Of a DNA stretch of 64,000 nucleotides, positions 50,558 to 59,121 are shown one piece after another (position 1 is the stretch's first letter; each line of letters begins with the position of its first letter). Made by a program: the position numbers and the translations under genes. Location of the stretch: NCBI GenBank assembly GCA_023445445.1, contig JAEXLD010000112.1:1-64000 (forward strand). Reading direction: 5' to 3'. This stretch comes from Bacillota bacterium (GTDB taxonomy: Bacteria; Bacillota; Clostridia; Clostridiales; Clostridiaceae). The notes under the pieces were generated by a model. It was not told the DNA's origin. It did no database searches and worked only from the letters and a program-made list of their open reading frames with translations.

Positions 50558-51898
50558 ATGCAGAGTGCGTTTAAAAGTAAAACAAAATTAAATGGTGTGC
50601 AAATTTTAGCATTAGGCTTTATAGCTTTAATTATTATAGGGGCTATTATATTATCCCTACCAATATCATCAAGAAGTGGTGAATCAACTGATTTCTTAGA
50701 TGCCATATTTACATCTACTTCAGCAGTATGCGTTACTGGACTAATAACATTAGATACTAGCACTCATTGGAGCACTTTTGGTCAAACTGTTATAATGACT
50801 CTTATTGAAATTGGTGGATTAGGCTTTATGTCTTTCGCAGTATTGATTTCATTAATCTTAGGAAAAAAAATAACCTTAAGAGAGAGATTAATAATGCAAG
50901 AAGCTATGAATACATATTCTATTCAAGGTTTAGTAAAAATGGTAAAGTATGTTTTAATTTTTACTGTTTCTGTACAATTTATTGGAGCTTTATTATTGTC
51001 TACTCAATTTGTGCCTGAATATGGAGCTTTAAGAGGAGTTTTTTACAGCGTTTTTCATTCAATATCTGCATTTTGCAATGCAGGATTTGATTTGTTTGGA
51101 ACAAGCCTAGTGACTTATTCAAGCAATAGTGTTGTAATTTTAGTAATTAGTGCATTAATTATTATAGGTGGTTTAGGATTTACGGTATTATTAGAATTAT
51201 ATGACTTTAAAGGAATAAAGAAATTATCTATTCATGCTAAGGTTGTTATTATAATAACTTTAATATTAATTTTTGGTGGTACTATATTAATGCTAATTTT
51301 TGAGTTTAATAATACACAAAGCATTGGTAATATGAATTTAAATGATAAATTATTAAATTCATTTTTTGCAGCAGTAACTCCTAGAACAGCTGGTTTTAAC
51401 AGTGTTCAGACAAGTGGAATGACATTAGCAAGTAAAATTTTAACTATTATATTAATGCTAATAGGTGGGTCTCCAGGGTCTACAGCAGGTGGATTGAAAA
51501 CAGTAACATGTGGAATCTTGGTTCTTACTGTAATATCAGTTATTAAAGGAAGAGAAGATACAGAAGTATTTGGTAGAAGATTTACAAAAGAAATAGTTTA
51601 TAAAGCATTTACTATTGTTTTTATTGGAATATCTTTAGTAATTGGAGTAACGATGATATTATCTTATACAGAAGTTGGATCAAATTTTGTTGATTTACTT
51701 TATGAATCAGCATCAGCTCTTGGAACAGTTGGATTAACCCTTGGGCTTACTCCAAATTTAACTCCAATAGGAAAAATACTTATAATGGTTATGATGTATT
51801 TAGGAAGAGTTGGTCCGCTTACAGTAATGTTAGCACTAACAAGAAAACGCAAAAAATTAGGATATAAATATCCAGAGGGAAAAATATTAATTGGTTAG
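50558..51898 (+). CDS. ktrB: K+ uptake channel subunit KtrB (TrkH family)
   Basis: A 446-residue integral membrane protein forming the potassium (or sodium-coupled) pathway. Selectivity-filter repeats are seen as TSTSAVCVTGLITLDTSTHW, SISAFCNAGFDLFG, VTPRTAGFNSV and SALGTVGLTLGLTPNL. About eight to ten membrane segments. ATG 50558 follows GAGAGGTGA; an upstream in-frame GTG 50537 has no site. The gene overlaps the long form of ktrA and precedes it directly, the normal KtrAB layout. Confidence 0.93.
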   Translation: MQSAFKSKTKLNGVQILALGFIALIIIGAIILSLPISSRSGESTDFLDAIFTSTSAVCVTGLITLDTSTHWSTFGQTVIMTLIEIGGLGFMSFAVLISLILGKKITLRERLIMQEAMNTYSIQGLVKMVKYVLIFTVSVQFIGALLLSTQFVPEYGALRGVFYSVFHSISAFCNAGFDLFGTSLVTYSSNSVVILVISALIIIGGLGFTVLLELYDFKGIKKLSIHAKVVIIITLILIFGGTILMLIFEFNNTQSIGNMNLNDKLLNSFFAAVTPRTAGFNSVQTSGMTLASKILTIILMLIGGSPGSTAGGLKTVTCGILVLTVISVIKGREDTEVFGRRFTKEIVYKAFTIVFIGISLVIGVTMILSYTEVGSNFVDLLYESASALGTVGLTLGLTPNLTPIGKILIMVMMYLGRVGPLTVMLALTRKRKKLGYKYPEGKILIG

Positions 51899-51911
51899 GG
51901 AGATGAATAGG

Positions 51912-52580
51912 GTGTCAAATAAACAATTTGTAATAATAGGCCTTGGGAGATTTGGTTCATCAATTGCAAAAACTTTATACTCTTTAGGCAATGATGTATT
52001 AGCTATAGATAGAGATGAAGATGTAGTGCAAGAAATATCAGATAATGTAACACATGCAGTTCAATTAGATGCAACCGATGAAAATGCATTAAGATCTTTA
52101 GGAATAAGAAACTTTGATGTAGCAGTTGTTACTATAGGGAATAATATACAATCTAGTATTATGGCAACATTATTAGTTAAAGAACTTGGTGTAAAATATA
52201 TTATTGCTAAAGGTAATAATGATTTACATGCAAAGGTACTTACTAAAATAGGTGCAGATAGAGTAATTCTTCCTGAAAAGGATATGGGAATTAGAGTTGC
52301 TCATAATTTAGTTTCTGCCAATATATTAGATTACATAGAGCTTTCAGAAAATTATAGCATTATGGAAATCCAAGCTTTAAATGAATGGTCAAGTAAAACA
52401 CTAAGTGAATTAAAGCTTAGAAGTAAATATGGCATAAATGTTATGGCTATAAAAAGAGGTGATAAAGTGAATTTATCACCAGCAGCTGATGATAAAATTG
52501 AAGAAAATGATATTATAGTAGCTATAGGTTCTGCTGAAGACTTAAATAGATTAGAAGGTATGATAGTTAAATCAAAGTAA
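51912..52580 (+). CDS. ktrA: K+ uptake regulatory subunit KtrA (RCK protein)
   Basis: A 222-residue cytosolic gating ring subunit for KtrB. The N-terminal RCK domain starts NKQFVIIGLGRFGSSIAKTL and binds nucleotides (ATP/ADP or NAD), DRDEDVVQEISDNVTHAVQL follows; the C-terminal half is an RCK_C domain (KRGDKVNLSPAADDKIEEND). GTG 51912 gives the family length and has AGGGAG nine bases upstream; TTG 51891 and ATG 51903 are alternatives. Its partner gene is immediately upstream. Confidence 0.92.
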   Translation: MSNKQFVIIGLGRFGSSIAKTLYSLGNDVLAIDRDEDVVQEISDNVTHAVQLDATDENALRSLGIRNFDVAVVTIGNNIQSSIMATLLVKELGVKYIIAKGNNDLHAKVLTKIGADRVILPEKDMGIRVAHNLVSANILDYIELSENYSIMEIQALNEWSSKTLSELKLRSKYGINVMAIKRGDKVNLSPAADDKIEENDIIVAIGSAEDLNRLEGMIVKSK

Positions 52581-52593
52581 TGAGGTGTTTATT

Positions 52594-53376
52594 TTGATAT
52601 ATATAGAAAGTAAGGATAACAACTTATTTAAGAATATAAAAAAGCTTAAAGAAAGAAGATTTAGAGATAAGGAAGGCCTATTTATCTTAGAAGGTTTTCG
52701 TTTAATAGAAGAAGCCATAAAGGCAAAGATGGAAATAGAAAATATTATTATTTCAAAGGATTATGAGCAAAAGTTTCAGGAGTTTTTATTAAATAATATA
52801 GATTTAAATAAAAAAACCTATCTTTTAGCAAATTATTTATTTATGCAAGTTGCATCTACAGAAAATCCCCAAGGAATAATTGCTGTTGTTAAGAAGAAAG
52901 ATAATCAAAAGACTTTAAAGGGAGATTTTTATTTAATTTGTGATAAGGTTCAGGATCCTGGTAATTTAGGAACTATAATTAGGACTGCACATGCTGCAGG
53001 TGTAAATGGAATAATATTAACAAAAGGAACTGTAGATATATATAACGATAAAACCATTAGATCTACTATGGGATCAATTTTTTATATTCCAATTTTTTAT
53101 GATGATGAAAATTATAATATTATAAGATCGTTAAAAGAAGAGGGATTTAGTTTAGTTGCTACATCTTTAGCAGAGTCAAAAAATTTCTTTGAAGAGAATC
53201 TTAAGGGGAAAACTATACTAGCTGTTGGAAATGAAGGCAATGGAATAAGTAAAGAGCTTTTTGAATTAGCAGATAAAAAGGTGAAAATACCTATGCCTGG
53301 TGGAGCAGAATCATTAAATGTATCTATTGCTACATCTATAATTTTATTTGAAAAAGTAAGGCAAAATTTGATTTAG
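52594..53376 (+). CDS. TrmH/SpoU-family RNA 2'-O-methyltransferase
   Basis: A 260-residue SPOUT methyltransferase. N-terminal substrate-binding domain: KKLKERRFRDKEGLFILEGF; then the three SPOUT motifs CDKVQDPGNLGTIIRTAHAA, AVGNEGNGISKELF and IPMPGGAESLNVSIATSIIL, forming the SAM-binding knot. It modifies rRNA or tRNA; exact site unknown. TTG 52594 follows TGAGGTG by six bases. In clostridia this gene commonly stands near pheS-pheT, as here. Confidence 0.9.
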   Translation: MIYIESKDNNLFKNIKKLKERRFRDKEGLFILEGFRLIEEAIKAKMEIENIIISKDYEQKFQEFLLNNIDLNKKTYLLANYLFMQVASTENPQGIIAVVKKKDNQKTLKGDFYLICDKVQDPGNLGTIIRTAHAAGVNGIILTKGTVDIYNDKTIRSTMGSIFYIPIFYDDENYNIIRSLKEEGFSLVATSLAESKNFFEENLKGKTILAVGNEGNGISKELFELADKKVKIPMPGGAESLNVSIATSIILFEKVRQNLI

Positions 53377-53396
53377 TAATAAATAGAAAGTTTCTA

Positions 53397-53425
53397 TTGA
53401 AATTAATTAAATTTATTTGTATAAT
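53397..53425 (+). promoter_or_regulatory. Promoter of the pheS-pheT T-box operon
   Basis: TTGAAA, 17-base spacer, perfect TATAAT at 53420-53425. Confidence 0.75.
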
Positions 53426-53440
53426 GAATTGTAAATTAAA

Positions 53441-53680
53441 TATGCAAAGACTGTGAATGAGAAAGTAAATATAAAGGACTTTTCAGGGAGAGATAGCCAT
53501 AGACTGAAAGCTATTTTATAGAAATTTATATTGAAGTTCCCTCAGGAGTCCTAGAAGTGAAATAATAGTAGTTTCTAGCGGTTTTTCCGTTATTTAAATT
53601 AAGTTGGGTTAAGTTTTCTTAACCAATTAGGGTGGTAACGCGACACTTCGTCCCTTTCAGGGGGGCGAAGTTTTTTTGTT
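53441..53680 (+). ncRNA. T-box leader, phenylalanine-specific
   Basis: The leader has a Stem I region with the specifier in GAAGTTCCC: TTC at 53537-53539, a Phe codon, fitting pheS downstream. The T-box bulge sequence AGGGTGGTAACGCG at 53629-53642 is nearly the AGGGTGGNACCGCG consensus (A instead of C at one place); the T after TGG pairs with discriminator A. A terminator (53644-53677) competes with the antiterminator. Uncharged tRNA-Phe should switch transcription on. Confidence 0.93.
53644..53677 (+). terminator. T-box terminator
   Basis: ACTTCGTCCC pairs with GGGGGCGAAGT, followed by seven T. Confidence 0.9.
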
Positions 53681-53728
53681 ATTTAGAAAAGTATATTTTC
53701 TAATTTATATCATAAGGGAGGAAAGAAC

Positions 53729-54748
53729 ATGCAAGAAAAGTTAATGTCTATTAAAGAAAGTGCATTTAATGAATTAACAAATGCAGATAGTAGCTCAAAA
53801 TTAGAAGAAATAAGAGTAAAGTATTTAGGTAAAAAGGGAGAACTAACTACTATACTAAGAAGTATGGGAGGATTATCTAAAGAAGAAAGACCTATAGTTG
53901 GAAAGCTTGTTAATGAAGTTAAAAAGGAAGTAGAAGATAAGATTGAAGAAAAGCTTAATACAATTAAGGAAAAAGAAAAAAATGATAAGCTAGCTTCTGA
54001 AGTTATAGATATATCTATGCCAGGAAAGAAAAATATAGTTGGTAAGAGACATCCTCTTGATTTAACTTTAGAAAGTATGAAGGATATATTTATATCTATG
54101 GGCTTCACAGTAGAGGAAGGTCCAGAAGTAGAATTAGATTATTATAATTTCGAAGCTTTAAATATACCTAAGAATCATCCAGCAAGAAGTGAACAAGATA
54201 CATTTTATATAAATGATAATTTAGTATTAAGAACTCAAACTTCACCAGTTCAAATAAGAGTTATGGAAAATCAAGCACCTCCTATAAAAATGATAGGACC
54301 TGGTAAGGTTTATAGATCAGATGCAGTTGATGCAACTCATTCACCTATATTCTATCAAATGGAAGGATTAGTAATAGATAAGGGAGTAACTTTTGCTGAT
54401 CTTAAAGGGACTTTAGAACTTTTTGCTAAGAAAATGTTTGGTGATAAGGTTAAAACTAAATTTAGACCACATCATTTCCCATTTACAGAACCTTCAGCAG
54501 AAATGGATGCAACTTGCTTCGTTTGTGAAGGTAAGGGTTGTAGAGTTTGTAAGGGAAGCGGTTGGATAGAATTATTAGGATGTGGAATGGTTCATCCACA
54601 AGTTCTTAGAAATTGTGGTATAGATCCTGAAGTATATAGTGGTTTTGCCTTCGGATTTGGTGTAGATAGAATGGTTATGCTTAAGTATGGTATTGATGAC
54701 ATCAGATTATTATATGAAAGTGATATGAGATTCTTAAATCAATTTTAA
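53729..54748 (+). CDS. pheS: Phenylalanyl-tRNA synthetase alpha subunit
   Basis: A 339-residue class II synthetase subunit that activates phenylalanine. The N-terminal coiled-coil arm (LEEIRVKYLGKKGELTTILR) is followed by the catalytic core: FNI-type HPARSEQDTFYIND, RTQTSPVQIRVM, motif 2 GKVYRSDAVDATHSPIFYQM, and motif 3-like FGFGVDRMVMLKYGIDD. A Cys segment CFVCEGKGCRVCKGSGW is inserted as in many bacterial PheS. AAGGGAGG precedes the ATG. Confidence 0.97.
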   Translation: MQEKLMSIKESAFNELTNADSSSKLEEIRVKYLGKKGELTTILRSMGGLSKEERPIVGKLVNEVKKEVEDKIEEKLNTIKEKEKNDKLASEVIDISMPGKKNIVGKRHPLDLTLESMKDIFISMGFTVEEGPEVELDYYNFEALNIPKNHPARSEQDTFYINDNLVLRTQTSPVQIRVMENQAPPIKMIGPGKVYRSDAVDATHSPIFYQMEGLVIDKGVTFADLKGTLELFAKKMFGDKVKTKFRPHHFPFTEPSAEMDATCFVCEGKGCRVCKGSGWIELLGCGMVHPQVLRNCGIDPEVYSGFAFGFGVDRMVMLKYGIDDIRLLYESDMRFLNQF

Positions 54749-54767
54749 TTAACAGGAGGTAAAAGAT

Positions 54768-57143
54768 ATGAAAGTACCATTTAATTGGCTTAAAGATTAT
54801 GTTGATGTAAATATAGATGCAAAAGAACTTGGTGATAGATTAACTTTATCAGGTTCAGCATTAGAAGAGGTAATTACTCAGGGTGATGTTATTAAAAATA
54901 TTGTTACAGGTAAAATAGTAGAAATAACACAACATCCTGATGCTGATAAATTAAAGGTTTGTCAAGTGGATATTGGAAAAGAAACAATACAAATAGTTAC
55001 AGCAGCCACTAACATGAAGGAACAAGATATAGTTCCTGTTGCCCTTCACAAATCAATTTTAGCAGATGGAAGTGAAATTAAGAAAGGTAAACTTAGAGGA
55101 GTTGCATCTAATGGTATGTTTTGTTCTGAAGAGGAACTTGGCATAGCAGGAGATGAGCCAGTACATGGCCTTATGATATTACCTGCTGATGCACCTCTTG
55201 GGATGGATATAAAGGAATATTTAAACCTTAATAAATCAATATTAGATTTTGATATTACTTCAAATAGACCAGATTGCTTAAGTATGGTTGGTATGGCAAG
55301 AGAAACAGCTGCTACATTAGGAACATCTTATAAAATGCCGAATTTAAAGTATGAAGTAAAGGCTAGTGAAAATATTAATGATAAAATTAAAGTAGAAGTT
55401 AGAGACTCTCTATGTAGAAGATATATGGTTAGAGGTGTTAAAAATGTTAAGGTTATGCCTTCACCAGGTTGGATGCAAGAAAGACTATTAGAAGCAGGGG
55501 TAAGACCTATAAATAATATAGTAGATATTACTAACTTTGTTATGTTAGAAATAGGTGAACCTATGCATGCTTTTGATGCAAGAGAAATAAAAAGTGGTAA
55601 AATAGTTGTTGAAAGAGCTAAAGAAGATGAAATATTTGTTACTTTAGACGAAGTGGAAAGAAAACTAGATTCATCATTCTTATGTATTAAAGATGATGAA
55701 ACTTCTATAGGATTAGCTGGTATAATGGGTGGATTAAATTCAGAAATTCAAGAAGACACTACAGAAGTTATATTTGAAGCAGCTAATTTTGATGGAACTA
55801 ATATTAGAGTTAACTCTAAAAAGTTAAACTTAAGAAGTGAAAGTTCAGCTAGATTTGAAAAAGATATAGATCCAAACTTAGCAGAAATAGCTATAAATAG
55901 AGCTTGTGCATTAATATGTGAGCTTGGTTGTGGCGAAGTTATGGAAGGAACTATAGATATATATAACTCTAAAAAGGAAGAAGGACATATTACTGTAGAT
56001 TATAAATGGATAAATAAATTCTTAGGAACAGATATACCAGCAGAAGATATGAAAAAATATCTTGATTTATTAGAATTAAAAACTGAAATAAATGGAGATA
56101 ATTTAGAAATAAGAATACCTACTTTTAGAATTGATATAGCTATAAAAGAAGATATAGCTGAAGAAGTTGCAAGAATTTATGGATATGATAAGATTCCTAC
56201 AACTATATATAGTGTTTCAACAGGCAGAGAACCTAAGTATAAAGAAGAAGTATTAAGAGACTTAATGGTTAAAACAATGGTTGCTAGTGGATTAAATCAA
56301 TCTATAAGTTATTCATTTATTTCACCTAAGGTATTTGATAAAATTAATTTACCAGAGGATAGTGAATTAAGAAAAGTTATTAAAATAAAGAATCCATTAG
56401 GTGAAGATTACTCTGTAATGAGAACTACTACTATTCATTCTATGATGGAATGCTTAGGAAGAAATTACTCAAGAAATAATGATTATGCAAGATTACTTGA
56501 AATAGGTAAAATTTATATTCCTAAAGAAGATGAAACAGAACTTCCAATTGAAAAAAATATCCTAACAATAGGTATGTATGGACATTGTGATTATTTAGAT
56601 TTAAAAGGAATAGTAGAAAATGCTTTAGAAACTCTTGGATTAAGTAAGGTTATGTTTGCTAGAGAAAGTAATAATCCAAGTTATCATCCAGGTAAGACAG
56701 CAGCTTTAATGATAGGAAATACTAAGGTAGGTGTATTAGGAGAAGTACATCCAGACCTTTCAGAAAATTATGGAGTAGATGTGAACTGCTATTTAGCAGA
56801 ACTTAATTTAGATTTATTATTTGAATATGCTAAAATAGATAAAAAATATAAAGCTTTACCTAAGTTCCCAGCAGTTACTAGAGATATTGCTTTACTTGTA
56901 AATGATGAAGTTTTAGTTCAAGAAATTGAAGAAACTATAAGAAAAGCAGGTGGTAATTTAGTAGAAAAGGTAGAATTATTTGATATCTACAAAGGTGCTC
57001 AAATACCAGAAGGTAAGAAGAGCATAGCCTATGCAATAGCATATAGAGATGAAAGAAAGACATTAACTGATAATGATGTTAACAAAGTTCATGATAAGAT
57101 TTTAAGAAGTCTTGAATATAAGCTTGGAGCTACATTAAGATAA
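54768..57143 (+). CDS. pheT: Phenylalanyl-tRNA synthetase beta subunit
   Basis: A 791-residue subunit in the usual domain order: N-terminal, tRNA-binding OB domain (KIVEITQHPDADKLKVCQVD, near residues 45-65), B3/B4 editing domain (RPINNIVDITNFVMLEIGEP), B5 (DKIPTTIYS preceding the B5-like RIPTFRIDI), a degenerate class II core, and the C-terminal FDX-ACB anticodon-binding domain (ALPKFPAVTRDIALLVNDEV). It follows pheS by 19 bases with AGGAGGT. Full length. Confidence 0.96.
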   Translation: MKVPFNWLKDYVDVNIDAKELGDRLTLSGSALEEVITQGDVIKNIVTGKIVEITQHPDADKLKVCQVDIGKETIQIVTAATNMKEQDIVPVALHKSILADGSEIKKGKLRGVASNGMFCSEEELGIAGDEPVHGLMILPADAPLGMDIKEYLNLNKSILDFDITSNRPDCLSMVGMARETAATLGTSYKMPNLKYEVKASENINDKIKVEVRDSLCRRYMVRGVKNVKVMPSPGWMQERLLEAGVRPINNIVDITNFVMLEIGEPMHAFDAREIKSGKIVVERAKEDEIFVTLDEVERKLDSSFLCIKDDETSIGLAGIMGGLNSEIQEDTTEVIFEAANFDGTNIRVNSKKLNLRSESSARFEKDIDPNLAEIAINRACALICELGCGEVMEGTIDIYNSKKEEGHITVDYKWINKFLGTDIPAEDMKKYLDLLELKTEINGDNLEIRIPTFRIDIAIKEDIAEEVARIYGYDKIPTTIYSVSTGREPKYKEEVLRDLMVKTMVASGLNQSISYSFISPKVFDKINLPEDSELRKVIKIKNPLGEDYSVMRTTTIHSMMECLGRNYSRNNDYARLLEIGKIYIPKEDETELPIEKNILTIGMYGHCDYLDLKGIVENALETLGLSKVMFARESNNPSYHPGKTAALMIGNTKVGVLGEVHPDLSENYGVDVNCYLAELNLDLLFEYAKIDKKYKALPKFPAVTRDIALLVNDEVLVQEIEETIRKAGGNLVEKVELFDIYKGAQIPEGKKSIAYAIAYRDERKTLTDNDVNKVHDKILRSLEYKLGATLR

Positions 57144-57169
57144 AAATTAATATAATAAAAAATTAAATT

Positions 57170-57270
57170 GTGCTGTCGCAAATTAGAGATAACTTAATGT
57201 AAATATAAGATTAATAATATTTATTAATCTTATATTATCATTTTTAGTTTTTCGTTATTTGCGATAGCTC
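57170..57270. repeat. MITE-like palindromic element (long copy)
   Basis: Terminal arms GTGCTGTCGCAAAT (57170-57183) and ATTTGCGATAGCTC (57257-57270) are imperfect inverted repeats. Inside is a perfect 15-base inverted repeat, AATATAAGATTAATA with TATTAATCTTATATT. No ORF. The outer arm matches the palindrome at 47811, suggesting a repeated miniature element. Confidence 0.65.
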
Positions 57271-57304
57271 TATTATTTTAATTACAATTACTAAAGGAGA
57301 TTAT

Positions 57305-58114
57305 ATGAAATACATAATTAATTTACTAAAAGGGATGGTCATAGGTATCTCTAATATTATTCCAGGAGTTAGTGGTGGGACTATGGCTGTTGTTATGGGG
57401 ATATATGACAAAATAATACATTCAGTTAATAATTTTTTTAAGGATGTAAAGAAGAATATATTATTTTTAGGAACATTAGCTATTGGAGCCATTACTGGAA
57501 TTTTATTATTTACAAATGTAATTGATTATTTAATTAAAAATTATAATGAACAAACTAATTTTTTCTTTATAGGATTAATAATGGGAACAATCCCTTTATT
57601 ATATAGTAGAGCTATTAAAACAAAAATAAAAGCTGGAAATCTTACAGCATTAATTGTAGGTTTTGTTATAGTTGCAGCTTTAGGAATATTAGAAAAAATA
57701 AATCCAGAGGCTGCCTTATTAAGCAGTATTTTCAAAGCAAATTCAATAGGATTTTTTATAGCAGGCTTTATAGCAGCTGCTACAATGATATTACCAGGAA
57801 TAAGTGGATCTTTTATACTTCTATTAATTGGCTTATATGAACCAATTATAGAATCTGTTAAAAATTTTAATTTACTAAATATTGGATTAGTTGGATTTGG
57901 AGTTTTAGTTGGATTTTTATTAATGACAAAATTAATAGAGAAAATATTTAACAAGTATCCTCAAACTGCTTATTGTATTATATTAGGTTTAGTTATAGGA
58001 TCAATATTTGTTATATATCCAGGTTTTACTTTGGGAATAATGGGTATAGTATCCATAGTTACACTTATTATAGGCTTTTTATTAGCTTACTTTATAGGTA
58101 AGAATGAAAATTAA
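57305..58114 (+). CDS. DUF368-family membrane protein
   Basis: A 269-residue integral membrane protein. It opens with the DUF368 hallmark IINLLKGMVIGISNIIPGVS followed by GGTMAVVMGIYDKI, and repeats the same motif in the second half as TMILPGISGSFILLLIGLYE, an internal duplication typical of the family. About eight hydrophobic segments. Some relatives have been proposed to move undecaprenyl phosphate across the membrane; I treat this as possible only. AAAGGAGAT precedes the ATG. Confidence 0.87.
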   Translation: MKYIINLLKGMVIGISNIIPGVSGGTMAVVMGIYDKIIHSVNNFFKDVKKNILFLGTLAIGAITGILLFTNVIDYLIKNYNEQTNFFFIGLIMGTIPLLYSRAIKTKIKAGNLTALIVGFVIVAALGILEKINPEAALLSSIFKANSIGFFIAGFIAAATMILPGISGSFILLLIGLYEPIIESVKNFNLLNIGLVGFGVLVGFLLMTKLIEKIFNKYPQTAYCIILGLVIGSIFVIYPGFTLGIMGIVSIVTLIIGFLLAYFIGKNEN

Positions 58115-58174
58115 ATAATACAAGGCTTTATTTTATAAATATAATAAAAGAAAATATTCTATTAAATTATAAGT

Positions 58175-58230
58175 AGATAAATACTATATTAAATTAACTT
58201 GATTAAATAATATAGTATTTATCTCTTTTT
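58175..58230 (+). terminator. Intrinsic terminator after the DUF368 gene
   Basis: Perfect 17-bp stem AGATAAATACTATATTA / TAATATAGTATTTATCT, then CTTTTT. Confidence 0.85.
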
Positions 58231-58328
58231 ATAATTAGATTTATAATTAGATTATATTTTCTTATACATACTATGGCATATTTATGTTAAAATTAGATTA
58301 ACTAATTATTATGTTAATGAGGTGTGTT

Positions 58329-58979
58329 ATGAGTACAGTTACTATAAATATAAATGGAATGGATTATAATTTAAGAGGAAGAGAAAGTGAAGAATATTTA
58401 GCTGAAATAGCTAAGTATGTAGATGGAAAAGTTAGGGATATAATGGCAAGTAATAGAAAATTAAGCACTACTGCAGGTGCAACCTTAGTTGCTTTAAATA
58501 TAGCAGATGAATTATTTAAGTCTGATGAAGAAGTGGAAACATTAATAAAGAAAAATACTTCCTTAGAGGAGAGAAATGCCACTCTTAAAGAGCGACTAAA
58601 AGAATTAAGGGATGATACTGAAAATATTGAAGTGCTAAAGAAGGTTATAGAAGACTTAAAAAGTGAAAATATAATTCTTACAGAAGAAAATAAAAATTAT
58701 TGTAAAGAGATTGAAGAACTTAGAAATAATGCTGCATTAAAAGAAACTGTGGATGATTATAAAGAAAAATTTGTGAAATTAAGTGAAGAATATAAAATAA
58801 TGGAAGAAGATTATAAAAAGATTAAATCTCAAAGGGAAAACCTAAAAAGGCTAAATAAAGATACTAAATTTCAATTACAAAATTTAAAGTATAAAGTACT
58901 AGATTTAGAAAAAAAATTAATTGATTCTCAAGTAGAATTAGCTGTAGAAAAAAAGAGAGGTAATTTACTTTTAAAGTAG
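58329..58979 (+). CDS. zapA: Cell division protein ZapA
   Basis: A 216-residue protein. The first 90 residues are a ZapA domain (TVTININGMDYNLRGRESEE, YLAEIAKYVDGKVRDIM, AGATLVALNIADEL), which binds and bundles FtsZ at the division ring. The rest is a long charged coiled coil, making it about twice the length of E. coli ZapA; such extended forms occur in clostridia. ATG 58329 follows GAGGTG by four bases; an ATG at 58311 is in frame without a site. Confidence 0.88.
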   Translation: MSTVTININGMDYNLRGRESEEYLAEIAKYVDGKVRDIMASNRKLSTTAGATLVALNIADELFKSDEEVETLIKKNTSLEERNATLKERLKELRDDTENIEVLKKVIEDLKSENIILTEENKNYCKEIEELRNNAALKETVDDYKEKFVKLSEEYKIMEEDYKKIKSQRENLKRLNKDTKFQLQNLKYKVLDLEKKLIDSQVELAVEKKRGNLLLK

Positions 58980-59121
58980 ATTATAAGAAATAAATTACAA
59001 TATTATCTTATAGTATATTTATAACAGTTATCTAATTATACCATAGAAAAAAATCTAGAATTATGTTATATATTATAATAAAGATTTTAGATTACTATAC
59101 TAAAGTTTAGGAGAAGTATTT

